Positions 12,701-23,984 of a DNA stretch of 64,000 nt are shown piece by piece. Source of the DNA: Diphasiastrum complanatum (lineage: Eukaryota > Streptophyta > Lycopodiopsida > Lycopodiales > Lycopodiaceae); the NCBI GenBank assembly GCA_029204225.1, contig CM055113.1, positions 2,316,081 through 2,380,080 on the forward strand. Reading direction: 5' to 3'. The notes under the pieces were generated by a model that did no database searches, had not been told where the DNA came from, and saw nothing but the letters and a program-made list of their open reading frames with translations. A program made the position numbers and the translations under genes. Within the stretch, counting starts at the first letter, position 1. Each line of letters opens with the position of its first letter.

Positions 12701-15700
12701 ATGAAACAAACAAGTATTTTTTTATATTGATAGTTGCTGTTCTGTCTAGGATAACGGTCAACATAACAAAGGAGCCTTGCAATAATCAAAAAGACCAGTA
12801 TCGCAGAGGGAGCTCACTACTGCTACAATGAGCCATAATCACAGAGTTCTCCCATCTACTGCTTGAAGGAGAATGAATCTACATTTGTCTCAACAGCTAT
12901 GGGCTAATGCAACTGTGTCCCATCAGCAGGTAAAAATTTCCATAAATTATGAGCTCAATAAACTAAAGACCATGGATAGGTATCAATACGTACTGCAATA
13001 AGATCCATAGCAACTCGGTTAAGCTCAGCTTGCCATCGGCCTTGATCTCCTGTTGCACTTGCTTGGCGACCAATCTGGATGCCATCACGTAACAATTCTG
13101 ACAAAAGCTTGGCAACCTGCAGCTCCTCCAACAATAATAATGAGTAAATAACTAGACTCAACAATATTCTAGGCAACCGATATTATTGTGATTGTAGTAG
13201 TGTATGGAAAAAATAAATGCCAAGAATATCCGTTGTTAAGGTCTACAATTTATGTAAGAAAATAGTGTGCTAGATCAATCTTGCAACCAGCAACATTGAA
13301 CAATACACAGTCTCGTTTCCAACCAGATAGAGCATATCAGAACATCACTCAGTTTATGAAATGAATATTACTGACACATCCATGTTAAAATACTTCTAAA
13401 GAAAAGAGCTTAGAATCACAAAATTGCACTTTCCAAACTTTAGATAGTCCCTTGTGCCACCAATAATCCTTAGCTTCACTCTTTGCAAATTCAATTGATG
13501 AGTAGCATTATTCAGCTCCTCTGGCCTTGATTTTTAGAATTTGTTGTGTAAAATTGCACAAACCAAAAGTCTAAAACTTCACTACATAATAACTTTCATA
13601 ATGTATCAACTGTAAGGCCATCATGAAATAGGGATGAAAAAGGCAATAAATAATATACTTTGGCATCTCTAAGGAACACAGGTACATTCCAATGAACCAA
13701 ACTTCAAGATGTTGACAGTTCCAAAGCTACATAAGGCGAACAACTCTAGGGATAATAGAGCACAGCTCTTGTTGAAGCTGCCTTGTGTGTTGCTGGTAAC
13801 GTGTATCCACCCATATAGTAAAAATTCACAGGTAGCTTATGCACCTTCACAGTATCTTCCAATATTTCCATTTTGATAGTTAATAGTGACACCTAGTCCA
13901 GCTTACTAGAACTGTAGGAACAAGCAGTCAAGTACAGGAACTAAACCAAAGGTGTATGTAACCATAACAACAATCTTGCGCTCAAGTTAGGCAAGAAAAA
14001 CAGGAAGAGCAACTTGCCTGAAGCTTTGTTAGTATTTGAGCAATAGCATCATCTCTAGCCAAGCCCAACAGAACTCGACAAGCTAAAGCACGAATACAGT
14101 CGAGGGCTGCTGGAGGAAGGACTGTACGAGGATAAAGTAAATGCAGGAGAACCTTGATGCCATTATTGGCACGAACTGCCTCTCGAGCATATCGATACCC
14201 TTGTTCCATATAGGCTGCTAGTCCAGAGCCTCCAGACCCTGGTCCAAGGGAAATTCTGGAGTCACCAACCAGACCACATGCAGGTGAAGCTGCACTTTGA
14301 TGACCCGATCCTGCTTGAAGAGTGTTCGCTCCTGTAGATGCTGGAATATCTGTAGGTCTTTCCTCTCCTCTCCCAGGTAAGTCCTTAACCTCCGCATTCA
14401 CAACTTGCGGTACAGTAGATGAGTTTGGTGTGACACCGGAACGACTGCTGAGTGATGGGGGTGGACAGACCAAATTGACTAGAACCAGAAGAGCTGGTTG
14501 AATAACCTGTGAGAAAGACATGGCAAAAGCAATTGCTCAACATGGTAATCAGCAACAAATTGTCAATAAGGTAAGGACCAGATAAACTAAGATACTCTGG
14601 AGAACATATAACTGCAGAACTTGTCCTAGAAAAAATAATTAGTAACGAGCCAGATAACGTGCATCAGTGTGACAAGAAAAACAAGACTGAAATAGGGAAA
14701 AAATGACTTATTATATCAAGCACAATAATAGTCATTATGCTTCCGTTACACAACAGTAAGGAAAATATCATCTGAGCTGATGATTAATTGAAATATTGTA
14801 TTTCAGATTCAAAAGGTATCATGCTGTCAAACTTCAGCACTAACATGCTGTCAGACTAACTACAAAAGCCAAGTGACTAGGCATGACTATTACTAGATAG
14901 TTTTACCTCAGGGTCACCGAAACCGGCCCCGCTCGCAGCATCAAGAATAACTGCCATCCCTGATCGATCATTACTCAAAGTCGAGCCGATAACAAGCCTT
15001 CGCGTATAAGGCATGAGAGTCACAATTTGTAGTACCCCCAGCGAATGCTGTGCAATTTCATGTAAATATCTTTCCCCTGGTGCAACCTGCATACGAAAAT
15101 TCTACCTTTAATTTAGCCGTCCTTGAGCCTTGAAGCTTTACTTTGCTATGAACTACAAATTGGCCTAAAATGGGAAGCCCAAGATAAAACAAAATATAGC
15201 ACACCTGAGTCAACTCGAGAAAAATTGTGTGACCACCAGAACTCATAAACTTTTCCAAAGCTAGCCAGCGAGCTCTCACAAATGCTGGACCCAGCTTTCT
15301 GTCACGCTGTAGTTGCTGGATTATCGTCTCAATTGCCTCATTGCTGATGTCAAGTGGCTTATATGCAGCCCTACCAGTATTAGTAGCTCTTAAAGCCAGG
15401 CGACCTTTATTAGGACGCAGAGAATCAACAAGCAAAAGTAGGTGAGCACGGAAGTATTGCCGTAATGCTACGCAAGTGTGGTATGCAATCTGCTTCCCAG
15501 ATGACGTCAAAACTTCTCCTGCAGCCCCACGTGAGCTACCTGTATTTGTGGGACCACTGATACTAGCAGAAATTCCACCTGACCGCAATGCCACTGTGCA
15601 GCGAAGAAGAGTAAGCAGCTTGCTCGGCCCATCTAGACCATCAAAAGCATCTAAAACAGCTCGAAACACAAATGATGCTCCAAAAAACAACACAGCATTT

Positions 15701-18700
15701 CGCCTTGCTGAATCCTGAGGACACTCCAAAAGCTGAAGAGCAAGAGCAACCACGTCCTGAAGTATTGGTGAAGGTAGCGTGCACACCCGCTCCATGACAG
15801 CCTGCAAACTTTAGCTTCAATTTTCAGTGGTCAACAGAACAAGAAGCGGTTGGAAAAACCAACCATCAACATGACAGGCGTTTTCTAAGTGACAACTTAC
15901 AAACTCAATTTCATTGTGGCAACTAGGCAGAAAAGAAGAATGCAAACCTGCAGTGAAGCGAATGCAAACAAGCACAATGAAATGCCACTAAATGTTTGAG
16001 GAACTCTAGGGGTTGCAAGCAACTGCTGAACACCACCCCTATCGACAAGAAGTGCTGCAAACTTCCGATGCGCTGCAAGAGCACAGATCAGCTTCAAAAT
16101 TTCTGATAACATGGTCATGTCCTTTTCGGTACTACCTTCCCGACAGCGGCGCTGCAACAGAGTAAGACACACATCTACACCCTTTTCCTGCAAAACAGGT
16201 CCCAAGATCTCCAGATACTCTCCTAATTTTTCAAGACACTGTACACAAAATCGCTCTCGTAATCCTTCAAGAGAATCTGTATCCACCATGAACTCAGCTC
16301 CCACCATCTCACTGGCTTGTTCTGCCCCTACAGAACCATCCCCTCCCAATGCATCAGGTGCACACCTGCAAAAATGGATCCAAAATTTACCTGAGCAGAC
16401 CTGCACCAGAAAGAACATTCCAACAGAGCAGCATTGTACACTATCTAGAATTCAAGGTAACAGTTCCAATGACACACCTGGACACATTCGTGGCAGCAGC
16501 CGCATCAACAACCATTGCTACTGCTGCATTTGCAGCTGCCAAGACAGCTTCTCCGTCATTTGTTGTTGCTAGGGCCTGAAAAGTTGTAACATAAAAAGAA
16601 TCAAGCATGTCCATGAAACTAAATATAATAGACTTCCCACAATCAATGAGGTGATAGAGCATAAAACACCCAATCCATCCATTTATCTTCCAAGGGTGTG
16701 AAGAAACTAAATGAAGATTCACTTCACTGGCCAGGGATATACCTCCATGGATGCAACTCTGACTAGTTCAGCTGCAGCATCTCCTGCGGCTTTCACTGCC
16801 TCTGGTGGTGCAAACGCAGCTCTAGCTTCCTCTTCTGCTGCACATGCAGCTTTTCTTATTGCAAAACCAATGTCTGTTATACCAACCATAAAACTATGAT
16901 GTTCATCAGCACCACCATCAGCTTCCAAATGTATGGTATCTGTATCTTTCTTTGATGAATCTTTAAATCCATCTATTCCTTTTCCAGGTTCTAAGTTCTG
17001 GTTTTGCTTACTTTTGCACTTCTCCTTACGTAACTTTGCATTCTCTCCGGTGGTAAATTGGGCTGAGGCCCTCTCCCCATCAACTGCCCCATCAAAAGCC
17101 CGCCCTCTTGCTCGTACTCTGCCACCTCCACGATCACGAACATCGCTCTTGCGCCTCGAATTCTCTGCTCTTACAACCTCATCAAGATCCTCTTCTCGAG
17201 CAGCAATATGACTAATACCATTCCAGTCCACAGACCTGGGATTCGGATCATGCCGATCTTTTCTGTGTCGCTTCTCTTCATTACCCCCATCTTCTAAATC
17301 TGCACTATCGTAAGTGGAAGTATCTGCTTCAAAAGCTTCTGACCTTCTGACTTCATGTTTTGCATCCATCTTTAGGCTGCCATCCTCAACTCTACCCTCT
17401 TTGCCTCCAGAAAAAGAATCAACATCTCTGTTTGCTATTGACCCTTCTTCTGCATTCTTATCCAAACATATACTATCAAATGTCTTTCTATCATCCATCC
17501 CTTGTGTGTCAATGGATGCTCGTGCACGAGCCAACGTTTCCTCCCGGCTCTTGTTTGCAAGACTGGAACTATGACCTCTGTTTCCTCCCTGTGTAGCCAA
17601 CATACCTACATCACCACCATCCCCTAACACCTGTATGCGCAAGAAGCGCATCAATTTTGCAGCCAATCCCGTTCTAAGAGCTTCTTCCACCACATCACCC
17701 CTGCTTTGTAAAAGCCTCAAGTCAGTACGCTCACAGCCAGTTCAATACGATTCAGTAAATCTAGCATATGCAAATATGTGAAAGCACATACCCAGAAAGA
17801 GCCACTGCAAAAAGTCCAATAGCATAAGTCCTTAACATATCGGGAGGATTTGAGCCATGTCTCCTCCAATGTTTGTCTGAGCTCCCAGCAGCCTTCTTCT
17901 CTATGCCCTCATTGATACTCTTGCTTAAGTCTTCAACAACCCATTGCTTGATGTTTGCAAGCACTGCTTCCTCAAAGACGTACGGATACTGTACACGCAA
18001 ATTCTCTATAAAAATCAATTCTCATCCATTTTTTAATATATTGAAGATAAAAACAAAAGACATACTGCACAAAAGTGAAGGCCAATTCAAGAAAGAGAAA
18101 GGAACTTTTGGTCAGACATATTCAAGATCATGATGCAAGCAAGCACTTCAGACAGAATATCATTGTAAATTGTAATTCCATTCTGAATAAATTGAATGCT
18201 AGAAGGAACAAAAAAATGTGATTACATTCGTTCCCTTTCGGCCATAATAGCAGATGACACCAAAATATCACAAAGCTGACAGGAACCAGTGTTGACAAAT
18301 AAAATTCAAAAATCCTTACGATTGTGCTGGCAAAAGAAACTCTCTGGTGTGAGCATGTTGCCAAGATATGACTACTCAACATGTACTTTCTTATTGTTCA
18401 TGCTTATGAATCACACAACCTGCATCTCTATCTGAAGAAAACTAGATTGATTCTGATTTTTCCTATTGATGTGCATCCCAAAAACAATACATTGACGTTA
18501 TGTCCATTGTCTAGGATAATACTTGACACAAAACATGCAATCTTCAACCCTACAGAACCCAACCACAAAGTGTTAGACCAACTACTTCATCCTAGGTAGC
18601 ATGGACCAAATGCTACAACATCCCTACTCGCATCGCCAACCCCTAGACTAGATGCAGGTCACATGCCAAACATATTAACAGGACCAAATGCTACGAGATC

Positions 18701-20504
18701 CGTGCACACACATCAGTGCCCTAAACTAGGGCAGGTACATATGACCAGTGATGTGCATCCCCAAGAACAAACATTGCTCGTTCCAACATACCAAAGAAAG
18801 ATAGCTTAAAAACTATGCGTCAGCAGATCCCAACCACAAGCAGCGGCTAACTCATTGAGCAGAAAGAGTAGAAGCTGCTGCAGAATGACACCTGAAACAC
18901 GCAATAAATCTCAAAATATGCTTCAACAAACTCTATACAAATGGAGTTCTTACCATCCAGCAAGATACACAAGCATGTAAAAGCCGGGCAGCAGCACCTC
19001 GAACACATGAAGAAATTCCCGGTTCCACCAGAAGCCTCGAAGAAATTAGCTCAAAAAAATCATCATCCTCCTGAGTAAAGTTTCTGATTAGTAGCACTTC
19101 AACTAACTTGAACATTAAACAGGCGCATATGAACATCACCAACCAAACACAATATCAAAAATCAAGGTAGGCCATATTAATTGATGACAGAAACCTTCAC
19201 AGATAATTTGCTATCAGATATACCCGCAGCAACTAATCATGCATCCTACTCAAAATACAAACCCATTTTCAGCCTGACAAATTCTAGTGCAATGCAAATG
19301 TTCATAGAACTAGCAAATCCACCATACCCTGACAAGGTTCAAAAGACGCCCAATATTATGCGAAGACCGCGAGCCATTGTTGGTGTGAGCATGTCCCAAC
19401 TGCAGCTCGTACCTAAAAATTGCGGACCACATAGGTACACCATGAATCCATGTTTCTGTTTCTTTGAAGTTTGAAGAAACATGCTCCATTTTCAAACTCA
19501 AAAAGCCATAAATTTTATTTTTAGCATCCTTCCCAGAAGTGACGCATATGTACATGAGCTAACTCATTCATGAAATATTAACCTGAAAATTTATTTTGTA
19601 GGATAGAGTTGATTGACACAATCAAGGAGTAATGACAAAAAAATAGGTTTGAAAATTACTATTTGATTAAAAAGTCCGCCAATCACCCAGTCCAACAAGA
19701 ACCCTAAGCAACCAGAATTGACCCTATCTAATTTCTAAACTAGACAAAGCTTCAAACTATGTGCCAACTTATGCAAGAAACTTTACATGAATCTGATATT
19801 CTTTCCACAAACCCTAAGCAAATCTGCAATCTTAACAGATTTGCAATATGCAGACACACTAGGGCAATCTGTCATCTTCACAAACCTGCAGTATCAACAA
19901 ACCCTAGGCGAATCTGCATTTTTCACAAACCTGAAACCCTAGGCCAAACTTGCAACATCCAAAATAGGCCGACCCATCTTCACAAACCTGCACTATCCAC
20001 GAATCCTAGAAGTTGCACTATCCACAAACCCTAAGCCAAAGCTAGCTTCTTCACAAAGCTACATTATCTACAGACCCTACATTATACCTGCAATCTTAAC
20101 AAACTTGCACTATCCCTAAATCATAAGCCAATCTGCATCCTTATCTAAACCGGCACGATCCTAAAACCCTAGGCCAAGCTGCTTTCCACAAACCTGCACT
20201 ACGCACAAACCCTAGGCCAAATCTGTATCCTTGACAAACTTGCAGTATCGATCACGTACCTTGCTTCCTCGCCCTCCACCATAGCCGCTAAAGCGTGAAG
20301 CATCCCAGGAGGCGGATGAGGCCGAGCTGCAAGGATTTGCGCCATCAAACCCCGCGCTTTTTCGATTACGTCCTCCTCTTGAGAAGGGGAAGGCAACTCC
20401 CCTCCTCCTGCTGCAGTCCCATCTGCTGCCTGGAGCTCTGCAGCTGCGTCGGGCATGGTCGCTCCTTCCTGGTGAGAAGAAGCCGAGGCCTCAGAGGACG
20501 CCAT
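9771..20504 (-). CDS. DCAF1: DDB1- and CUL4-associated factor 1 homolog (CUL4 E3 ligase substrate receptor)
   Basis: Fourteen coding exons join in frame to 2020 codons plus stop: 20504-20260, 19412-19328, 19070-18954, 17988-17792, 17700-16743, 16575-16478, 16365-15948, 15801-15205, 15086-14907, 14506-14018, 13116-12994, 12541-12426, 12309-10590, 10490-9771. All introns are GT-AG except the GC-AG intron after exon 10. Residues 1-215 carry conserved blocks such as SHNIGRL and DDDFFELISS. About 215-530 is charged and poorly conserved, and about 565-1170 is the helical ARM-like region (CPPPSLS, DQGRWQAEL). A LisH-like segment lies at about 1205-1240 (ELLQLMHEHL). The WD40 part has two DDB1-binding WDXR boxes, WDHR at 1753-1756 and WDLR at 1789-1792, and the C-terminus is very acidic. 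Arabidopsis DCAF1 is slightly shorter (about 1.9 kb codons); the order matches. Known role of the family: nuclear receptor of CUL4-DDB1 ubiquitin ligase, needed for plant embryogenesis. The start at 20504 is chosen because upstream in-frame codons are only the CT repeat at the predicted transcription start. The gene appears intact; no premature stop seen. Confidence 0.95.
13117..14017 (-). other. GC-AG intron 10 of DCAF1
   Basis: Exon 10 ends with a Leu-Gln codon pair followed by CAG|GCAAGT, and exon 11 resumes after GCTGCAG with Val-Ala-Lys. The reading frame and the conserved DCAF1 sequence across the junction (LTKLQ then VAKLLSEL) fix the boundary, so the donor is GC rather than GT. GCAAGT after AG is the usual compensated form of GC donors. 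At about 900 bases the intron is one of the longer ones in the gene. No nested gene is visible inside it. Confidence 0.88.
17989..18953 (-). other. intron 3 of DCAF1, no nested feature seen
   Basis: A 965-base intron with GTAAGA donor and TACAG acceptor separates the codons for Cys-Trp-Met from Tyr-Pro-Tyr-Val-Phe-Glu-Glu, a junction inside a conserved DCAF1 block. Short plus-strand frames inside it (18381-18599) have no recognisable content. Confidence 0.85.
19798..20250. repeat. degenerate telo-box minisatellite in DCAF1 intron 1
   Basis: About 450 bases of intron 1 are built from nine or ten degenerate units of roughly 45-50 bases. On the plus strand each reads approximately CAAACCCTAGGCCAATCTGC, then ATCCTTCACAAACCTGCACTATC. 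Six exact AAACCCTA telo-box octamers occur, at 19809, 19899, 19934, 20026, 20164 and 20207; on the gene's sense strand these read TAGGGTTT. The array runs to within about 10 bases of the exon 1 donor. In plants, telo-boxes bind Telomere Repeat Binding and related Myb factors and are common near starts of growth genes; a regulatory role here is inference. Confidence 0.85.
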
Positions 20505-20549
20505 AGCCAGGACTCGATTTTCTCTACAGACGAGCGACAGCGCGCAATC

Positions 20550-20550
<1 letters not shown>

Positions 20551-20603
<53 letters not shown>
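20551..20603 (-). promoter_or_regulatory. pyrimidine-rich leader of DCAF1: poly-C then (CT)n
   Basis: On the gene's sense strand a run of about 10 C is followed by a CT dinucleotide tract of about 42 bases, ending some 50 bases before the ATG. It lies 25-75 bases below the TATA box and therefore covers the expected transcription start and early 5' leader, as pyrimidine patches often do in plant promoters. The frame through it would encode only Ser-Leu repeats and is not part of the protein. Confidence 0.75.
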
Positions 20604-20624
20604 CAGCAAATGGCCTTAGTAACA

Positions 20625-20632
20625 CTTATATA
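20625..20632 (-). promoter_or_regulatory. TATA box of DCAF1
   Basis: Sense-strand sequence TATATAAG about 120 bases upstream of the chosen ATG and about 25-30 bases upstream of the pyrimidine-rich leader, the spacing expected for a plant core promoter. Confidence 0.65.
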
Positions 20633-20929
20633 CCCTACACGCGCCCGTTTGGATGCTAGCCAGGAGTCCCGTTTGCCACGTGTAAAATCTTGAACGATTG
20701 ATCTCTGAATCGTGGCATATTGCGAATGCTTTTGAAAATCTGGCAACGGTGGAGGGCTTAATCTCTTAGTGCGCCATTAAAGATGCAAAAAGCGGGAGCG
20801 GGAGAAGAAAAGGGCGCAAAAATAAATTAGAAGCCTCAGGAAGCATTTTAAAGACTTTCGATTTTTAAGTGTGCAAGCAAGAGCCCCATCCGCATCCAAC
20901 AATGCAAAATGCTCCTTGATGTTAGACCG

Positions 20930-21100
20930 ATCATGATGGAATCGCACGAGCATTTTGCGCCATCAGATCAGGGTGGGAGGGACTATAGCATGCGCTTTAA
21001 ATGAGGGTGGGCCCGCCGACCATTAGATGATGGAATCTCACAAGTGTTTTTCATGAACGGATGAGAGTGGGGCCCTCAATCACAATGCCGAATACATTGC
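20930..21100. repeat. imperfect 94-bp repeat upstream of DCAF1
   Basis: Two imperfect units begin ATGATGGAATC at about 20933 and 21027. Both continue with a CACAAGTGTTTT or CACGAGCATTTT word and then a GATGAGAGTGGGG-like word. They sit 400-600 bases upstream of the DCAF1 ATG. Divergence is considerable. Confidence 0.5.
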
Positions 21101-21773
21101 TCCGAGCACTTTTTCCTTAGGGCACTTAATAGATGTCAATCACACGTAATGGGGGTTTTGACAAACTGCGAGTGAATTTATTGCGAGTTTTGTGAGTTTC
21201 ATTCTACCCATGGTTCACTGATTATATAGCACATGGCGTGCCATGTAATATTCACTACATTATGTCTCCCAAGTACAAGAAAATACTGACTAAATACAAA
21301 AATTTCAATGGATTTGAATGTAAAGAAACACGTCGCTTGTGAGGACCTCAATGTGAGACAACTTTGGAAGAGAGATTGGTTGTCTCCACTCCGTACTACT
21401 ACTAAACCTTTCAATGTCTCTTGATAGGTTTCAAGGCAATCTCTAGCACATCTTCCTTCTATGGTGTAGTGTCACTTTCTTTTTTGGCCTTGCCTTGCAA
21501 AGGCAATACTATGTGTTGAGGTCGGCGGTCAATGGAGTTTAAAAAAAGTCAACATCAAAGGATATTATATGGTGGCGGCCTAAACTTTTATGGTCTAAAT
21601 CTTCTTTGTATTTTCATGAAAAAGTTTTTGCATGCATGATGCATACGGTCCAAAAAAAGTAGAGACAAATGTGGTGGTTTTACTATGCATAAATGATGCA
21701 TTCCCGAAAGCAAAGCTAAAAAAACATATATATTATGTGGGCTTGTTTTGTGATGGATGCGTTTCGTAAGGGG

Positions 21774-21955
21774 CTGGCGTGTTGGGCTTTTGTTGCCATC
21801 TAAATTCTGTTGAAATCTCCAACGATGTTGCAGCATGTTCTTGGGAGATAGTTGTTATTGGACATAACAATTCAAACAAGCTAGTGTGTTGGGCTTTTGT
21901 TGCTACTCAAACAAACTGGCGTGTTGGGCTTTTGTTGCTACTCAAACAAGCCTTG
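21774..21955. repeat. 35-bp short repeat, three copies
   Basis: The word CTGGCGTGTTGGGCTTTTG, or a one- or two-base variant, starts at about 21774, 21881 and 21916. The last two form a head-to-tail tandem with a 35-base period that includes TTGCTACTCAAACAA. No gene is associated. Confidence 0.75.
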
Positions 21956-22073
21956 GAGGAACAGCAGTTCAAAAAAGTGAGGGAAAGATCTGCACGTCCA
22001 TCTTCTAGAATCACAGAAGTAGTGCAACTTCAATAGTGATAGATACAATTCTTAAAGCGTAGTAGAGGTAAGG

Positions 22074-22930
22074 TGATGAGTACAATAGATAGGAGCTTTC
22101 ACAAAAGAGAGAGAGTAAAGCATTCACATAGTTCCTCTTGCTTAAGCAAGACCAAACCCTTTGAAAACTTTATTCATAAACCAACAAGGCACAGTATAGT
22201 TGAAAAGTAAATACAGTACAGTAAAGCACCATAAAGCAAGAATTATTTCAAGACATCCAGCTAGTACCTGCCACCATCCCACAACACAAAACCACGTGAG
22301 TCAGTATGTGAGGAAGACAGGTGTCAATGCTGAATGCCAGTTGTTATCCATGTATAAAATAAGCATTGCTACTTAACAGCATGGTTAAAATGAAATATAC
22401 ATAGCCCAAGGTTTCTCATTGACTTATAGATTTTAGCGATTGGCTAAGCTGTCATATTACCGTATCAGGGAGAAAGCCATGTTGATCAGTGTAACGAGCA
22501 TTAGCCCGTATCAAAAAATTATTTTTTATATAAGTCAAATAATTAAAAAGTCGCTTGCTAAATCATGTACAAATTGCCTTTACTAAAAGAATTATGGGTT
22601 TAGCAAGGACACATATACAATGGTGTTAGAGCAAATCCATGCTATGTTAACTCGTTGACCTATCAAGGAGTTGGTGTCAAATCCCTTGAACATATCCATG
22701 CCTTCCAAAGGATATTCAAGCTCGAATACTAGTTTAATTACTAGCGTGATACTTAAAAGGGCATATGCGAAAATTACAAATTTAAGTATGTTGCCATACA
22801 AAACAACGAAGAAAAGGTTTTCTAGCTTGTATAATCTCAATGAATATGTTAGGGCAAATCCATGTCATTCTAACATCAGAGATTATAATAACCCTTGTGC
22901 AAATCCATGCAATACTATCAACTTTGATAC
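22074..22930 (+). repeat. long direct repeat, copy 1 (possible 5' LTR)
   Basis: This aligns with 23985-24810 in the same orientation. Shared landmarks in order are a GA run, CAAGACCAAACC, TTCATAAACCAACAAGG, CACCATAAAGCA, CCACCATCCCAC, GAGGAAGACAGGTGTCAA, GTTGTTATCCATGTA and several ATCCATG words. The first base pair is TG, and TGGTGTTAGAGC, close to a plant primer-binding site, occurs at about 22620. An LTR pair of a non-autonomous element is the simplest reading. The repeat appears to continue past that site, which argues for a segmental duplication instead. Confidence 0.6.
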
Positions 22931-22949
22931 TCAGTCGAAAAGACAAGAG

Positions 22950-23984
22950 TAAAGTACTGGAAATGCAAGCTACAAACATAATCGTAGCAAGGTTACAACC
23001 ATTTTTGGAAAAAGAGATAGTTTAAACCATCGATCACTTTGTTTGGTTTATCTTAAAAAGAGTAAGTATAGATATGAGCTATTCTCCATTATGAGCAAAT
23101 AGTAAACATAACTACTCAGCATCCATGATTATGTAGCAAGCATCCTACACTGGATTGGAAAGCATGAATACAAAACACATAGCTATCACTTTATCATCGA
23201 TAGCTATACGAATGCTATTATTGTATCACTGATGATAATCGCTGGTTTTCCAACAATGATTAAAGTCGCAGTATCCATGCGATAACATATACATTTAAAC
23301 AATTGATAAAGCAGTTATTGTCAGTGATGGATCGTTGGAAAGCATCCTCACAACAGTCGATGTAACATAGTGCCCTCAAGCAATGCATAACCTCTTGCAT
23401 AATAGCTATATTTTTGCCCAAAACTTAGTATGGGATGGTCGCGGATCAGCAACGGATCCATCGCTTCCCATTGCATGTTGTATGGCAGCGGATCTACCAT
23501 TGTACCTCAACGCATCCTCATTTCAAAAAATGTATAAGAGCGATGCAAGTCTGACCAGCGATAATCGCTGGTAGACAACCATGAGCAATCATCCTACTGG
23601 TAGCGCATTTGCCAACGCTGATTGGTGTTATCGAAACAAAACAAAAAAAAAACTTTATTATGACATAAAAGCGTTTATAACAATGAGATGGATCCAAACC
23701 TGAAGAAAGCTCTCATACGATGCGTAGGTTCACGTAGAGGATGGGCGCTATCTCCTCAGTATGCAAGATGAACCAAAGAAGAGAAAAAAAGAAGATAAGA
23801 GGTGAGAAAAACCTTATAGGAGAGACCTCACATATATAGCCAGGGTAGGTGCATCCATTAGAAGCCTCTTGGAAAGGACCTTTTATTTGAAGAGTGCTTT
23901 TGAACAAAACTTTTCCCTCCAAAAAGGTTCACACCTCTTGGGAGTCTATAATCTTATTAAGCAGCTGAGAGTAAGAGGGGGCGC
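22950..23984. other. non-coding spacer between the two long direct repeats
   Basis: About 1 kb without a credible protein. A near-perfect palindrome, CCAGCGATAATCGCTGG, lies at 23555-23571, and related words (GATAATCGCTGG, GCGATGCA, CAGCGGATC) are scattered from 23230 to 23620, as in subterminal repeats of some DNA transposons. A purine run at 23967-23981 (GAGAGTAAGAGGGGG) just before TGTTAAATAAG at 23985 looks like a polypurine tract preceding a 3' LTR. Confidence 0.4.

Noticed and set aside
10156-17596. Plus-strand open frames opposite the DCAF1 exons
   Set aside because: They are antisense shadows of conserved exons on the minus strand and contain no domains.
20199-20609. Longer DCAF1 start reading through the Ser-Leu repeat
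   Set aside because: The extra residues come only from the CT microsatellite. The TATA box at 20625-20632 would put the transcription start inside or below that tract, and the DCAF1-like composition begins at the ATG at 20504.
20295-20693. 132-codon plus-strand frame with Arg-Glu repeat
   Set aside because: Antisense of DCAF1 exon 1 and its CT leader; the Arg-Glu run is the GA microsatellite.
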